64,000 nt of DNA from Plenodomus lindquistii (lineage: Eukaryota > Ascomycota > Dothideomycetes > Pleosporales > Leptosphaeriaceae), in NCBI GenBank assembly GCA_025504975.1, contig JANUWI010000011.1, positions 1 through 64,000 of the forward strand, written 5' to 3'. The notes beneath the pieces are model-generated. The model saw nothing but the letters and a program-made list of their open reading frames with translations. It did not search any database and had not been told where the DNA came from. Shown piece after piece: positions 20,053 through 33,209 of the stretch (positions within the stretch are counted from its first letter, which is position 1; each line of letters opens with the position of its first letter). Both the position numbers and the translations under genes were made by a program.

Positions 20053-20535
20053 TTTCGAACACCAGATTCGAATTTTGGGCAAAGACACCACCAACAGAAA
20101 GTCGAATACTGTATAAGTGCCATAAACGCATATTATTTTATGTATCTTTGTCAAAGGCAAAGTGTCCTGGCCCGGAGCCACCAGCTGATGGGTGTCGTCC
20201 GGAACCAACCCCGAATCTTGGCGGACAGGACCGGGCCCACCATCCGAGACCGGAAGCCTTCGCACTCTGCAATCCATAGCAACCACGCTCTACTGTGTAG
20301 ATGACGATGACGTGTACATCTGTCTAAAGGTCTTGAGGCAAAGCCTTCCTGCGTGATGAGACCTCGTTTGTACTCATCCACGTTACACAGATAATGAACA
20401 TCTTCGAATTTCCACGCTTCTCCGATTGGCGTGTGGGGCGAGTAGTGTGCACTTTAGTGACAGCAACACAATCTCACCGCTAATTCAACCTTGCTCGCTG
20501 TTATCTCAAGCACCTAGGTACAGTAAAACCCCATT
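20053..20535. other. Island edge, no gene seen
   Basis: 483 bp from the FAH start to the sharp switch into AT block 2. It contains the promoter of the FAH gene. Minus-strand frames here have no domain. The change in composition at about 20530 is abrupt. Confidence 0.6.
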
Positions 20536-21884
20536 TTTAACGATTATTTTATATAACAATTCTCGCGTTACGGCAAAAGTTTATTTTAAACAGGTTATAT
20601 TTGATTATAAATAATAATAATTCTAGAATCTAAAATATTATTAATTATCTATTAATATTATTACAATTAGACTATACTAGTAATAGTCTCTTTTTTCTAA
20701 AAATAAACATTAAACTATAGCTATAAATAAAAGTCTATAATAAATTATATTTAGTAGTTTTTCTAAATATAAATTATAATTAGTAGGTTTTCTAAATATA
20801 AATTATATTTACTAGTTTTTCTAAATATATATTCTATTTTTTAATTATTGTTATAAACTATAGTAAAAACTAAAAGGTATTAATAAATAATAAAAAATAA
20901 TATAATATAACTATAGTTTTCTAAAATAGTAAAGATTATTTTAATAAAAATATAAACTATAGAAAAAAACTAAATATAAAAAGTTATATTAATTAAAATT
21001 AATGTATTATAATTTAATTATAATTTTTATAGTATATAGAAAAGTAATAAATTATTTAAAATATCTATAAATATAATAAATTAAAGTATTAACTTTAGAA
21101 TAATAGAAAGAAAATTTATATATTTATAAATAGATAAATTTTAGACTATAAAAATCTAGATAAATATGTTTAAACTACTATAATACTAATAATAATAGAT
21201 TATTATTAGAAATATTAAGAGAAAAGTATTTATAGATTATATTCTATGCATTTTAATATTAAAATAATTAATAGAACTAGTAGATATATTTAATATTAAT
21301 TAGTAGAAATTGTAATATTACTAAGAAATTATTTTATAAATCTGTTTTAAATTGAATTTTTAGATATCTAAAGAATAATTCTATTCTATAGAATTTTATT
21401 ACTTTTAAAGATACTAGTATTATAGAGTTTATTATTTAGTTTTAATTATAATTAAACTATATATAGTTATAAAAATAATTTACTAATAAAAGTTTTTTTA
21501 TAAATAACTTTTAATATTATTCTATATAAACTAATAAAAAATAGAAACTATACTAATTTCTATAAATACTATTTTTATACTATACTAGAGCTAGATTCTA
21601 TAGAAATTACTAGTATACTATTAACTATATACTAATAGAGTAAAAGAATAATAAATACTATATAGTATTTAAAAAGATCTAGAATTACCTTTAAATTTAA
21701 ATATATATTATTTATTTTTTCTATACTATTATAAAAGTATTTCTTTAAATTATTTAATATAAAGTTAAATAGAATAGTATTTACTAACCTTTTAGGCCTC
21801 TATATATATCTATTTTCTTCTAAACTAATTTAAATATTTTTAGTAGTTAGTAGTTTTAAACTATTATATTAATAATTTATAATG

Positions 21885-23739
21885 TATTTTATAGATAAGT
21901 AGTCTATATAGACAAGTAGTCTACTTTTACTAAAACTCTACTAAAACTATACATACCTACGTAATATCCTACTAATAATACTAGATAGAACTCTCTAATA
22001 AAGCTTAGATATAGCTTACGCTATAGGCTTTAAAATAAAATATAAATCTTTTTTTATAACGCGCTATAGCTATTTATAACATTTTTTATACTACTTTATA
22101 TTAAAAACGCGCTAGTTAACTTTTATATAAAAATTATATACTTAATTTAAAAAAACTAGATAAAAATAAAAAAAAGGTAATTATTTAGTATATATTTAAG
22201 CTATATACGTAAAAATTTCTTTTAAAACTTATAGCTATAGTAGATATAGCTAATTTATTATGTAATAAGTATAATCTAGACTATATTAGTATAAACTAGC
22301 CTAGTACATTTATTAAATACTACTTTAAATTTAAAGTAAAGTTTAATTATAAGTATAACTATAAAAAAGCTCTATATAAAAATTTAAAAGTTATTAAAGC
22401 TTAGTTTAAACTAGTAGCTAATATAAAAAAAAAGTATAGTATCTAGAATAAAAATATATATAACTTTAATAAAATAGGCTTTATAATAGACTAGATATTA
22501 ATAAAAGTAGTTATTATAGTTTTAGAGTATTAAAAATAACTAAAGGTAGTCTAGTAGAGTAACTAGAAGTAAATAATAATTATTTAAAGAATTAATATAA
22601 TAGAATAGGCTATTCTACTTTTTATTATTTTTAAAAGCTACTACTACTTTTTAGCCTAGTATAAAAAAAACAGCCTGTTTAGAGATTAGATTATTATAGT
22701 CTCTAAAAATAGCTAAATAACTAATAAGTTTAGATATTAGTAGCTAGAGTACTTTAATACCTATACTAAAACGCGTATTATTAAAAGGTACTAGCTATTT
22801 ATTATTAATAGCTATAAAAGCTATAATTTATTTAAATTCTAGTAATACTATAAAAAAAAAATTATTACTATATATATACTTTTTTATTTATTACACCTTT
22901 TTTAGCTATTTAATATAAGTTATTTTACTTTTTTAAAATAGGCGTATAGCTACTAAGCTAAAAAGCTTATATATAACTATATTATATATATTATAAAGTT
23001 TAAATTTCTACTTTACTTTATACGCGTTTATAAAACTATAATAATTTCTAGTAATATTTAAAAAAAGTTTTAAAACGCTAGACTAATTCTATATAAACTA
23101 GAGTTAGTTATATTATACTTTAAAGTCTAGTTATATACTCTATTACTACTTTTTATTAATAATAAGCTCTAGTAGTTATAAACTCTAAGTAATACTTTTA
23201 AACTAGAGTTATAATTAATATTTATAAAAGTAAAAATTTAGAGGTATATAGATAGTTTACTAACTTCTATAGTTAAAGCTTTTAAAAAAGTATTAAAAGG
23301 GGCTATAATTATTATATATAAGCTAGTATTAGCGTAGAAAAAAATTACTAAGCTTTAGGCTACTAATAAAGCTACTACACATTATAAATTATATAAAAAA
23401 AAGTAAGTTTAGTATAAAAGTAATTTTATAGCTAAAAAAGGCTTATATTTAACTACTCTAAAAAAGTTTAGAGCGTGTAGTAATAAAAAAAAAGTAAAAA
23501 AAAAAAATAAGCTAGTAAAAGCTATAAGTAGGTATAATACTATATATAGTACTATAAAATAGAGTATAACTTATAAACGTATAAAAGTAAAGTAGAAGTA
23601 GTTATAGAATAGTATTTAGGCTAGTTTTACGCTATACAGCGCTATATTATACTACTTTAGACTAGAATAGAGTATAGTTTTAGTAGGGTTTTAGTAAAAG
23701 TAGACTACTTATCTATATAAACTGCTTGTCTATAAAGTA
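21885..23739 (+). mobile_element. RIP-scarred Fot1/pogo-type (Tc1-mariner superfamily) transposon relic 1
   Basis: Terminal inverted repeats of about 67 bp at 21885-21951 and 23673-23739 differ only by transitions. The ends are TA, the usual mariner target. The length is about 1855 bp. Read in frame through stops, the plus strand gives a degenerate pogo/Fot1 transposase: a helix-turn-helix region and YNYKKALYKN near 22340, IYNFNKIGFIID near 22450 (the NFDETGF block), LLI-N-Y-SYN near 22800 (the LLILDGHSSH block), then the LLQPLDVG-type block near 22900. Fot1-like elements such as those of Pleosporales are close to 1.9 kb. The copy is dead: dozens of stops arise from TAG/TAA. Confidence 0.8.
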
Positions 23740-24973
23740 TATTAGCTAATATAAAAATAAATTATAAATATTACTATTATATTTTTTTATATAATTTTTT
23801 AATCTACTTTAAACTTTAAGTATAATTAAAAATTTATATTCTATTATACTAATAAAAGTTATGTTTAATATAAACTTTAAATAAAAATAGACATTTATAT
23901 TCTATACTATTAAAATAATTAAATATTCTAGAAGAAATAATATAAAAAATAAATAATACTAGAATAATATATTAATATTAAATATTTTATAATAAATAAT
24001 AAATAGAATTTAGTTATAATATATTATATAAAACTTAGTTAAATATATTATATATAATTTAAAATAGAAATATAGTATTTATTACTATAGTTATAGTATA
24101 AAAGTACTATAGTTAATATCTAGTACTATAACTTAGCTCTATAAGAATATCTATAATAGAATAGAATTTAATTTGTATTTTATACTATAAAGTTTCTATA
24201 GTAGTTTAAAATATAAAAGATAAAATATTAAAATAGTATAATATAAATTAGTATTTATATATAGAAAATATATTAATATAAGTATCTATATTCTAGAAGT
24301 TATAAATTTATAATAGTTATATAGAAAAATTAAGTAGATAATATAACTATATATTTTCTAGATTAGTATAAAACTAGATTAATTTATTTTAAAAATCTAA
24401 TACCTTATTATATTAAAACTTATTTTATTAAATAAAATTATAATCTAGAGTAATTAGTTAATAAAAGTATTAATATTATAATTATTAGATATTTCTTTTA
24501 TTTTACTATAAAACTTAGATAGTATAGAAACTAGAATATATAATATTTTCTTAATAAAAAGAAAGTTTTAGTAATAGTATTATAATATTTTTTATTAAAA
24601 CTTATAATAATAATATAATCTATAGATTTTAGTATAGCTAATATATTATATAAAATATATATACTTTTAGATACTTAATTTATAACTTTTTAGAATAACT
24701 AGTATATTTAATTTTATATTCTATTAAAAATTACTAAATTATAAACTTTAATATAATATTTCTACAAGTATATAGCTTTATAAATAGAAATTAAATATAT
24801 AAGTATATTATATAAAATTATAAAATAATTTTAATCTATAATTATATTTAAATATATTATTTAAAAAATTTATATAATTAATAATATCTATATAAACCTT
24901 TTTTTAAAGACTTTTTAAAAAAGATTAATATATTATAATTATTAGACTAGACTTTTATATTATAATATATTTA

Positions 24974-26794
24974 ACTACTAGACTAGCTATACTACTAAAC
25001 TAGCTACTTTTTTTTAGTATTATAAATACTCTACTTTATATAATATACTCTAATAATATAATATAATATTAATTTAAACTAAAAGCTAATAAGAACTTAC
25101 CTATTTTATTTTTAAAGCTAGCTAATTTAAAGGCTAATAGGCTATTACTATAGCCTGTAAATTTAATTATTAAAGGCTTTTTAATTAGATTAATAGAACT
25201 ACTCTACGCGCTAAAATTTAGTTTAATTACTAGAAACTTACTACTAGTAAAAAATAGATAATTATCTAATATGTTTTTAATTTTAATTTATAAAAATTAA
25301 CACTCTAGCTATATAAATTAGAAAAGATAGCTAATAAAATACTAGAGGTATATAATAGAATACTTATAAATAATTATTAGACTAAACGCTATATAATACG
25401 CTTAGATAAATTTAAAATAGCTTTTAACTATAGAAAAAATAAGTAGAAGATAAAATAAAAAAATCTAAAAATTATTAGCACGTAGTTTAGATTTATAGAT
25501 AAAATAAATACTAAGTATAATATCTAAAGTAATAATATCTATAATTTTAATAAAACTAGTTACTAGATAGATATAATAAAGTTTATAAAGATTATTATAA
25601 AGTTTAAAAAATATAAATAGCTAGACTTTATTTAGCTAAATAATTATAAATAGGTTACTATTATATAGAGTATATATACTTTAAAAAATATAACTTTATT
25701 TTTTATTATCTATAAAAAATATATATATATTTTAAAATAGTATAAAAAAACTAGTATTTTTAATAATAAAAAATAATTAGTTTTTAAAAATAGCTAAAGA
25801 AATAATATATTTAAACTAGAGTATATAAAATACTTTAATATATATATTAATATACAAAAAGTAAAAGTATACTAGTTACTAATTATAAATAGCTATAAAA
25901 ACTATTTTAACTAAAAATTTTAAAATTACTATATAAAAAATAAAATTCTAATACTTTATATATTAATTTATTTATTTTATATTCTTTAGCTATTAAATAG
26001 AGTCTATTTTTTACTAGTAAAGTATAAATACTTATAAAGTATATAAAATTTAGTATACTAATATATATTTTTTATATTAATAAAAAAGGTTTTTTTTAAT
26101 GTTTAAAAACGCGTTTTTTAATATATTTATAGTTAATAACTATTAAAAAGCTTTTAAAGTATTAGAACTAGTTTTTAGTTATATATAAATAGTACTAGAT
26201 TATTTAAATTTCTAGATATATACTCTACTTTAACTCTTTTTACTAGTAAGTTTATAGTTATTAAAAACTTTAAAATATATTTATAAATATACATTTTTAT
26301 TAAAGTTTATATATAAGTTTTTTATTTACTTATTTATTAATATATAAACTAGGTTTTTATACTTTATTAAAAAGGCTAAACTAATATTATACTAAAACGC
26401 TTTTTTTTAAATCTATATTTATAAAATTAAAAAGTAATTAGTAAAAATAATAAAAAGAAATTATAAAAAGAATTAGTAAAAAAATAGTTTTAAATATAAT
26501 ACTAGATTATAGACTATTATAGCTTTAACTATAGCGTTTAATCTATTAAGATATATATATAGTAGTAATAGTTAAATACCTATTTAATAAGATATTTAAT
26601 ACTATAGTAATTATAAAAAAACTAGGTATAATATTTATATATACTAGAAAAATTTAAAAAGTACTTTTAAATTAGATATAAACTCTATAGTAGTAGAGTT
26701 ATATATTAATAGTAATAATAATAATAATTAAAAATATAGTATTTATAATACTAAAGAAAAGTAGCTAGTTTAGTAGTATAGCTAGCTTAGTAGT
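24974..26794 (+). mobile_element. RIP-scarred Fot1/pogo-type transposon relic 2
   Basis: Terminal inverted repeats of about 57 bp lie at 24974-25030 and 26738-26794. They share CTAGCTATACTACTAAACTA, and their differences are transitions. The internal plus-strand reading, with many stops, again gives a pogo/Fot1 transposase pattern: IYNFNKTSYQID near 25540, then an II-SY-NYF block near 25890 where LLIIDGHGSH stands in active elements. The terminal repeats differ from those of relic 1, so this is a second family. The outermost bases, including the TA target copy, are uncertain because of RIP. Confidence 0.75.
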
Positions 26795-28030
26795 AGAATA
26801 CGTTATATTTATTACTTTTTACTATTAGTATATTTAATTTAAGTTTAATATAAAAACTAGTAGGTATATAATCTAATATATTAATACTTTATATAGTTTT
26901 TCTTTCTAAATAGATTATTATTATATATTAGTTAGTAGAGGTATATAGCTAATAGGTAAAAAAAAATGTAAACTATACTAATAAATATTAAAAAAAAGCT
27001 TTTAAAAGCTAGTATAAAAGGTATAAATAAAAATTTAGATACTATTATAAATAGAGGTAGTTTATAGCTATAGAAATTAATAACTAATACTTTATTAATT
27101 TTTTCTAAGCTATAATAATAGCTTTATAATAGTACTTTATATAGAAAGTATAGAATATAACTTTACTTATAGTAATATTTTTCTACTTTTTAGTAATATA
27201 CTATTTTAAAGTAGTACTATTTTTAGACTACTAAATATATATATAATATTTAAATAAATTCTAAATTAGTTTAATAAAGTTTAAACTAAGTAAACTTAAT
27301 AGAAACTATTATTTTATAATAGTAGTATTTTTTAGTACTTAATTTTAAATAATATAATAGTAGTAGCTAGCTAAGTTTTTTATATATATAAAAAGCTTAT
27401 TACTTCTCTAGAATTTTTTAAACTTTAGAAAAATATAGGCTACTAATTTTTTTTTATTAAATATTTTTCTCTAGTTCTAATCTTTTTTTAAAAATATTAG
27501 TAGGCTTTTAGTTATAGAAAGTAATATAGTTTATACTCTCTATTTAAAGTAGCTTCTAAAGTAAAAAACTATCTAATTTACTTTTATAGCTTTTTCTAGT
27601 TAGTAGATAATATAAATAAGCTTCTATCTAACTGTAAATAACTAGCTTAGTTTTTTTTTCTAAAATTAAAGTACTTTTTTATTTATTCTATTCTATTAAT
27701 TATTTACTTCTATATATACTAAAGTTTAGGTATTACTTTATTATAATAATAACTTTATTTTTTAAAAGCTTTTTTAAATTATAAATAGTTTCTTTATACT
27801 TTAAATTAAACTATAATATCTAGCTATAGTTTATACTACTTTTTAGTTATACTAGTTAAATAATTAATAAACTATTTAATTATATAATTATTAAAAGTTA
27901 GTAAACGCTTATATAGTTTAATAGAAGTAATAACCTTTTTACTTAGTATTATAGAGATAGTAGTTTATTAGCTATTAAGCTATTTAGCTATTTTAAGTTA
28001 AATAAGTTTTTTACTACGCTACCTAAAGGC

Positions 28031-28768
28031 TAGACGTTGTTTATCGCGGGTAAGATGCCTTTAAAGGGTAGTTATAGTTATATTTAAGGCTTTTTAACAT
28101 AGAGAAGAGACAGCTGTAGTCCAGTTAGCAGGAGGTGAGGTGCCTCCGGCGTACTGCGGAGAAAAGCCATCCGAAGTACGGCCGGTTAGCTCGGGGCTAA
28201 CGATCCGTTCAGGGGGGGTGACTGTAGGTTTCGAACATTACTTTTTAGTATGAGTACCTCCGCGTCCAAAGTCTATATCGCCTCCTAGTGTCGCAAGAAT
28301 GGTTTTGATCCTTGCCTGGAACCTGTGCTTGACCCTCACACTTTTCCAGTTCCCAGCTGCTACAGCTAGCAGTGCCGTATATAGTTGATCACTAGGTATG
28401 TGGACCCGCAAGGAGGGAAGGTTTAGCATGGGGCTGTGTTCGCGTGTCGACAGGATTGTCCCAGTTTTGGTTCGACACACTAATGTACTGTAGGTAGCGC
28501 CTTACTTAACCATCACCCGTGCGCAAGCATTCATCTGTAGCCCTGGAGGTGAGGGAGTAATGGCCAACACCTACCACGTGGTCAAAAAAATGGTGTGGGG
28601 AAGCGACGCCCAAGGATAAACGCGGGGTAGCTCGCTTCATACTGTAGATGGATACGACCGAGAGCGACCGAGTTTATGTACCAGCTGAGTCCTCCAAAAC
28701 TCGGAACAATCGGCACTCAACATGCTTCATCACTGTCATTGCATTTACCTCGCGTTCCGCCCTTTGGA
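28031..28768. other. Right border of AT block 2 and promoter region of the regulator gene
   Basis: Base composition returns to normal by about 28100. A minus-strand frame of 80 codons at 28238-28480 has no recognisable domain and no splice partners, and is not called. The last 150 bp precede the regulator start. Confidence 0.5.
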
Positions 28769-31307
28769 ATGACCGAACGAAGCCACACGACGGGTGCACA
28801 GCCGGCGAAGCGGCAAAAGGTCGATGTTGCTTGTGACTTGTGCCGCTCCAAGAAGGTGCAGTATGGAGATCTCCGCTAATGAGGATACATACTGATCTCA
28901 CAGATCAAATGCGATAGCGTCAGACCAGGTACGTACAAACCTGCGCTCGGCCGCCCGATGCGATATGTACCCAGAACGCACTGAGCATAGCGTCAATACT
29001 GTACGCTTTTGGGTCAAGACGTCGTCGCAAATACCTTCTGTTCATCATTGGCTAACATTCTACCTCTCGAGTGTGTGGCCCGTGCATAAAGAGGAAAAAT
29101 AACGCCCCGTCTTGCTCGTGGCAAGGCAGCGTCTTTCGCAACCAACAGCCATCACGAGCAGAGTTGTTCAGGCTCAGAAGGCGCATCGAGGAATTAGAGT
29201 CGCATGCCGCCAGTAAAAGAGACCATTCCAATGAAAACCCCTACAATGATCCCCACCACAACCAAAACAGCAATACGTCAATTAGGGCTGAACAAGATAT
29301 TCCACGAGATGATGTCGGCGCTCCCAATATAAGCTTGGTTGAAACGGCAACACACATTCAACTGAGTTCGCACGCCCAAAATCCCGCAACCAGAATCTCA
29401 CCCACGCCGACCCAGCGTTCAGTGGCAACTTCGAGCGTTACGGACGGAGCATCTACATTGGCCATTGAAGGGTCGATAGGGTCTTCTTCCACCAACAGTG
29501 ACTTTTATGGGGGGTCGAGCGCGGTCAGCTTCCTCAGTCAGATGCGCAACGCCGTACATCAGAAGCTTGGCTTTAGTGAGCTGACAAAATCTACTGGTGG
29601 CGAAGACTTGCGAACATACATCTTGGGAGCAAGAGCTACCCAGGGGTTCAAGCCGCGTCATTATGTGCTACCAGGAAGGAGGCAAGCCGACAGACTGCTT
29701 TCATTGTACTGGGATATGGTACATCCACTCTATCCCTTCCTTGAAAAAAGGCAGTTCCTCGCCCAGTACGAAACTCTGTGGATGCATCAAGAAGCCGACA
29801 CAGAAGATCCTGTATTTCTCTGCGCACTGAATATCTTGTTCGCAATCTCGTCACAGCTCAACAGAGACATGTCCCCTACTGAGAGACACTCTTCAGCGGA
29901 TGTGTTTTTCGAGCGAGCAAAGGAGTCCCTAGATGTCTGGCATTTGCAAAACATACAGTCTGTGCAAATGCTGCTCTTGCTCAGCATCTATCTCCAGAGT
30001 CTAGGTGAGCTTAATCAGGGCTGGATGATTACAGGGGTGGCCATACGTACAGCACAAAGCCTCGGGCTGCATCTTTATGAGAACGGCAGACAAATTGGGC
30101 CACATGGAAATCGGGAGCTTATACGAAGAGTGTGGTACACATGCGTCTTGCTGGAAAGAATGGCGGCTGTGAACTACGGTCGGCCTTCAATGACTAGTGC
30201 GAGCATAACAACGAAGACTAACATGTCGTATGTTTTTGAGGAGGAATCTCACAGCACCGAAAATCTCCAGGGGGTGCCAACTCTTGACCAGTCTTCCGAT
30301 ATCAGGTTCCTTTCCCAATCAACTCAACTTTTCGAGATCCTGGATGAGGTTTTAGGAGGATTCTACTCGGACCAACTCGAGATGGCGTCTCCGAACAGGG
30401 AATTGCTAGAAACATTGCTCGGGCGGACCACAGCGGATAACAAATGGTTCATACTGGAAATCGACAGGAAATTGCTGGAGTGGGAGGCAAAAGTCCCGTC
30501 CCACCTGCGGGTTCAGGAAGCATCACTCGGATCAGGAAACTCGTGCACTCTCACTCGCCAAGCAACGATTCTACGTCAGCAGTCAGTCCCTGCAGTACTC
30601 GAATTGGAGAAGTATAGTCACTAACGACTGCTAGATATCTCCATACAAGGTTGCTGTTGATGCGACCTATACTTTCAGCTTACTTGAGTGCCGAAGACGT
30701 CAGCTCATCCGGTGGAGCTTCCATTCGGTCTTCGTTCTCCGAGAAAATAGCCGAGCAATGTTCGGTAGCGTGTATTAAGACCGCACAAGAGATGATCGAC
30801 ATTGGCTACAGCGAACGTCCTAGAGACCCAAATTTGGTCGGTATAACAGAAGCGTGGTGGCACAACGTACTATTCATCTACAGTGCCGCTACGGTGCTTA
30901 TGGCTGCGAGGCTGAGCCCTTCGATCTTGTCCGAGATACCAGAACAGTCCGTCTTGCGGTCATGGTCGCGCGCCAATGACGTACTCAGAGCTTTCCAAGT
31001 ATTCAATCCCAAGGTTCAGCGACTTGTGGAGGCCCTGGAGCTAATCTATCAGATTATTCCGGAACAATATTGTCGATCCAGACACCAGATACAGGAGGAT
31101 GAGATTCATGCCGAGGAGCCCCAGGAAGTTCCAATACAACCCCAACAAGACCCGCAAAGTCAGGATTTTTTGAGTGCTGCGTACGCTGCAGATATGCAAA
31201 CAATAAGTACCCCAGCAGAATATAGCGGCGACGGAATAGTTGACAACGAACTACTATTTGGTGTCAACAATCTTACATGGCTTACAGCTATGCCTTTTGA
31301 GTTTTAA
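28769..31307 (+). CDS. Zn2Cys6 fungal-specific transcription factor
   Basis: Four exons: 28769-28855, 28904-28928, 29072-30581 and 30635-31307; 2295 nt, 764 residues. An in-frame ATG at 28676 would add 31. The zinc cluster is assembled across two introns: CDLCRSKKIKCDSVRP, then CGPC and a last Cys in NNAPSC, giving six cysteines in CX2CX6CX6CX2CX8C order. After a linker and a short helical segment (FRLRRRIEELESH) comes the fungal-specific regulatory domain (about 250-500), with PLYPFLEKRQF and RRVWYTCVLLERM blocks. The joined reading RQQYLHTRLLLMRPIL supports the last intron. It may control the enzyme island across AT block 2, but it could equally act elsewhere. Confidence 0.87.
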
Positions 31308-31992
31308 CACTAGAAATGAATAGTAATACAATACCATAGCTACTAGAACTACTCTCTTATTCACAGCATGTGGTTATTTAATAGACTCTAATAGAAGTCT
31401 TATATTACTTAACAAAGATTCTATTACCTTAGTAAGCTATACTACTATATCTTTTAAGAAGTTTAGTACCTTTTTAGCTTACTTAGAGCTAGTATATAGA
31501 AGTAGTAGAGGGTTATATACATAGTACAATTAGCTATTTTTTAACAAGAGTTATTGGAGCCCTATAACAGAGACAAGATTTTTTAAAATAAAATAGTAGA
31601 GAAGAGAAGGCAGGACAACATGCTTGTACAGTTAGTGCCTTAGGCCGCACTCCGCTTTCTTATTTCGATCATGACTAATTAGTAGGGATCTCCCGCTGTT
31701 TATTCTTAAGTCCTTCATCATACACTGTGCGATCAGCCTGAGTTGCTGTGTCCCCGTCCTTGGATGGATCACAGTTGCCATGTGCCATTGAGACCGAATC
31801 TGGTAAAGCAGACGCATTTGGCGCAGGGATCTGATTAAAGACAATAGCCAAGCCGGCGAATCATCTCACCAAGTTATGGCAGCCTGTCACAGGCCATAAA
31901 GTCCTGCCACTCTGACGAGGTCGCCCACGCTGCTGCTGGCAGTTCGCAAAAGATGACCTGTGAATCGGGCGTAGAGGCATGGTACCGCAGAC
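31308..31992. other. AT-leaning intergenic stretch, no gene seen
   Basis: 31310-31620 is AT-rich but keeps CA and TG, so it is at most lightly affected by RIP. A minus-strand frame at 31632-31844 has no recognisable content. Confidence 0.4.
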
Positions 31993-32280
31993 TCATTCCA
32001 CCGTATCCTGCGACGCAATTCCGTAATCCTCAGCAGCGTTTACCTTCTCAAAGGGTAAAAGCGTCGCAAAATTGGCGTCTCTTGCAGCAGAAGCTGTGAC
32101 TATGAACGATTTGAAGGGTGCGAAATTCCTAAAGATGTACGTGTAGCGCTCGACCTGACTCGGAGTCTGGAGCTTACGCAGGCACAGATACGGTACCTGA
32201 TCCAAGTCAATCCGAATCGAGACCCAGAGATGGGATCCCGTTTTCGGGGGAGCATTCGCTGTACTTGGGAACGCTACCAA
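31993..32280 (-). CDS. Hypothetical short ORF or gene fragment
   Basis: 95 codons with a protein-like composition, including a hydrophobic and aromatic stretch around LWVSIRIDLDQVPYLCLR and YIFRNFAPFKSFIV. No domain is recognised, and neither splice-linked partners nor a strong start context are evident. It could be a remnant of an older gene or chance. It lies in the 2.6 kb gap between the regulator and the FAD oxidase. Confidence 0.2.
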   Translation of the reverse strand: MVAFPSTANAPPKTGSHLWVSIRIDLDQVPYLCLRKLQTPSQVERYTYIFRNFAPFKSFIVTASAARDANFATLLPFEKVNAAEDYGIASQDTVE

Positions 32281-33209
32281 TCTTGTGGGATTGATTGATT
32301 ACCAAGCGAATCACTGAATAACGTTACCGCGACGATCGCGACCGACATGCTTCCAAGGACTCGTGTACACAATTACCACGCAAGTCCCAGCCGTAGCCAA
32401 GACAGCGATCTCAAGTTCCAAAAGCAGAAGCAATCGAGGCACGACTTCAGGCAGTCAAGTGCAGCGATACAGCGAAAGGTCGTTTACGTAGGTCAACTAG
32501 CAGGAGACTACGGTATGAGAATTGCTTTGTTCGTGCCAGGGTACTGAAAAGCGCGACGAGGGGCGTAAAGAGTGCTGCGAGAGGAGTCATCAAAAGTATC
32601 ATCAGCCTTGCCACAAAGGCCAGCGCTAGAACGCAAGGCTTGACTGGCTACACGAGCGCAGGTGTCGCGAAAAGTTTGAGGAAGGCTGCATATACCAAGA
32701 CTACTTATCCTCCAGTAGTAGGAAGGACCTGTTGATGTTTACTATAGCTACTCTAATTCCTGGTATGCGCCATAGTGACTACCCCCGGCGTGGGTTGGGA
32801 GGATACTACTGGACTAGAACTAGTCTTGTACACGTATATCAGGGAGCTCAGCTGAGCTCTTCTCTAATTTCTTAATCAATCGTTCTATACAACTTCAGGA
32901 TACAGTGAATGCACAATGTACGGGAGGGAAGTGGCTATTGGAGAGCAGGGCGTATGGCGACGAGAATACCGCGCAATCCTAACAGAGATCCAAAATTGCG
33001 AAAGGGCAAAGCGAACACATACACAGTATGTAAGGCCGAGCAAAGACCTTGCTGCGCATATGCATAAAATCACAGTCCCTGTTGCGCATGAATTGTTTTG
33101 TTTCGTTTCGAGCTAAAATCGAACGACGCCGCAAAACACGTAAGCAACTAACTAAACAACGCGTGCCTGTGCTTTGGCGACACGTCATAAACCCTAACGA
33201 CGTTCGCCT
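32281..33209. other. Intergenic, no gene seen
   Basis: Normal composition; only short frames on both strands. An inverted repeat, CAGCTGAG/CTCAGCTG, lies near 32848. Confidence 0.5.

Larger units (their letters stand above)
20536..28030. repeat. RIP-degraded AT-rich block 2
   Basis: About 7.5 kb of A/T-dominated sequence with CA and TG almost missing, like block 1. Two DNA transposon relics with terminal inverted repeats are recognisable inside it (21885-23739 and 24974-26794). The rest (20536-21884, 23740-24973, 26795-28030) has no readable gene. The right edge is gradual, ending near 28030-28100, where normal GC returns. Confidence 0.85.

Noticed and set aside
20536..28030. CRISPR-like or tRNA-like signals in the AT-rich blocks
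   Set aside because: The repeats there are low-complexity A/T words without regular spacing, and no cloverleaf could be drawn. A eukaryotic context also makes CRISPR implausible.
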